Shown in pieces: positions 20,834-21,536 of a DNA stretch of 21,536 nt. The stretch is from the NCBI GenBank assembly GCA_043782425.1, contig JAYWAM010000360.1, positions 1-21,536 of the forward strand, given 5' to 3'. The notes under the pieces were generated by a model. It was given only the letters and a program-made list of their open reading frames with translations. It was not told where the DNA came from and ran no database searches. The DNA comes from JAYWAM01 sp043782425 (lineage in GTDB: Bacteria; Pseudomonadota; Gammaproteobacteria; Burkholderiales; Usitatibacteraceae). The position numbers were made by a program, and so were the translations under genes. Each line of letters opens with the position of its first letter. Within the stretch, counting starts at the first letter, position 1.

Positions 20834-21536
20834 ATGTTGCGCTGATTCGCGGCCGCTACGATCCTTACGGCGGCGCAGAGCGCTTTGTGCAGAACGCCGT
20901 CGAGGCATTGGCCGCGCAAGGCGCCAGGCTGACTCTCATTACGCGCAAATGGCCTGCGCATGCCAGCGCCAACCCCGGCATGACGCCGCTGCTGGTCGAT
21001 CCTTTCTACTTCGGCAGCTTATGGCGCGACCAGAGTTTTGCGCGCGCCGCGTGTGAGGCCGTCGATCGCGGCAACTTCGATCTGGTGCAATCGCATGAGC
21101 GCATCGCGTGCTGCGATGTGTACCGCGCCGGCGATGGCGTGCACGCCGAGTGGCTGGCGCAGCGCCAGCGCGTGCAAAGCCCATTTAAGCAGCTCGGCAT
21201 GCGTCTCAATCCGCATCATCGCTACCTGTTGCTGGCGGAACGTGAGCTGTTTCGCGGCGAGCGGCTGAAAGCGGTGATCTGCAATTCACACATGGTGAAG
21301 GATGAAATCCTGCGCCACTTCGCCACGCCAGCACAAAAGCTATTCGTTATTCATAACAGCGTCGATAGCCAGCAATTTCACCCCGGCTTGAAAGAGCAGC
21401 ATCGCGCTACCACGCGCAAGGCATTGCGCATCGCCAAAAGTGCACCGCTATTTCTGTTTGTCGGCTCGGGTTTCGAGCGCAAGGGCTTGATCGCGTTTTT
21501 AATGTCGCTCGCCGAACTGCCCGACAATTGCCGCGG
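20824..21536 (+). CDS. Family-4 glycosyltransferase, LPS core type (3' end beyond window)
   Basis: The gene is open to the end of the window, giving 237 codons. It starts at an ATG inside the last codons of waaQ. The N-terminal MSLNVALIRGRYDPYGGAERFVQNAVEAL is the acceptor-side domain of GT4 enzymes. KAVICNSHMVKDEIL and KLFVIHNSVDSQQFHPG form the usual hinge segment, and LFLFVGSGFERKGL opens the sugar-nucleotide domain. The layout resembles WaaG, which adds the first glucose to the inner core, and the position after waaQ supports an LPS core role. The donor-binding E-x7-E motif lies outside the window, so the exact enzyme cannot be named. Confidence 0.85.
   Translation, partial: MSLNVALIRGRYDPYGGAERFVQNAVEALAAQGARLTLITRKWPAHASANPGMTPLLVDPFYFGSLWRDQSFARAACEAVDRGNFDLVQSHERIACCDVYRAGDGVHAEWLAQRQRVQSPFKQLGMRLNPHHRYLLLAERELFRGERLKAVICNSHMVKDEILRHFATPAQKLFVIHNSVDSQQFHPGLKEQHRATTRKALRIAKSAPLFLFVGSGFERKGLIAFLMSLAELPDNCR

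Overview
The window looks like a chromosomal segment of a Gram-negative betaproteobacterium, probably of Nitrosomonadales type. The reasons are an IPTL-CTERM cell-surface protein, a DUF2889-sucC-sucD cluster, a CHASE2-type Ser/Thr kinase, LPS-core glycosyltransferases, and several families of short extragenic palindromes. No rRNA, tRNA, CRISPR array, transposase or phage gene was recognised. The genus is an inference; only a database search could fix it.

Layout. (1) 145-2260, plus strand: two exported proteins. One is a seven-blade YVTN beta-propeller with a choice-of-anchor U-like region and an IPTL-CTERM tail. The other is a small Ig-like protein with a degenerate tail of the same kind. (2) 2341-3265, plus: two overlapping GNAT acetyltransferases. 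(3) 3266-4387: a decaying repeat-rich stretch. It holds a RelE/ParE-type toxin-antitoxin pair whose toxin has lost its start codon, a duplicated and nonsense-mutated 3' end of the second acetyltransferase, and several dispersed inverted repeats. (4) 4388-9190, minus: an NAD-dependent molybdenum formate dehydrogenase (FdsG-FdsB fusion plus FdsA), followed by a 5'-truncated TIGR03067-like fragment. (5) 9303-12119, minus: DUF2889, sucC and sucD (succinyl-CoA synthetase). (6) 12322-12945, minus: a DJ-1/PfpI protein. (7) 13057-15606, minus: a transmembrane CHASE2-TPR-Ser/Thr kinase. (8) 15607-15912: a hairpin and a 184-bp element with 19-bp terminal inverted repeats. (9) 15913-19427, minus: a DUF1800/DUF1501 pair of exported proteins. 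(10) 19428-19750: a divergent intergenic region with a promoter, palindromes and a third copy of the 19-mer. (11) 19751-21536, plus: a WaaQ-like heptosyltransferase and a family-4 glycosyltransferase cut by the window end.

How the genes work together. FdsGB and FdsA would oxidise formate to CO2 and pass electrons to NAD+. SucCD performs substrate-level phosphorylation in the TCA cycle. The two glycosyltransferases build lipopolysaccharide core. The IPTL-CTERM, DUF1800 and DUF1501 products are exported and point to cell-surface biology, but their roles are unknown. The DUF1800/DUF1501 pair is the best candidate for an undescribed system: its DUF1800 protein carries an extra N-terminal secreted domain, and the pair is bracketed by inverted copies of a short repeat. 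The toxin-antitoxin region is the clearest example of gene decay.
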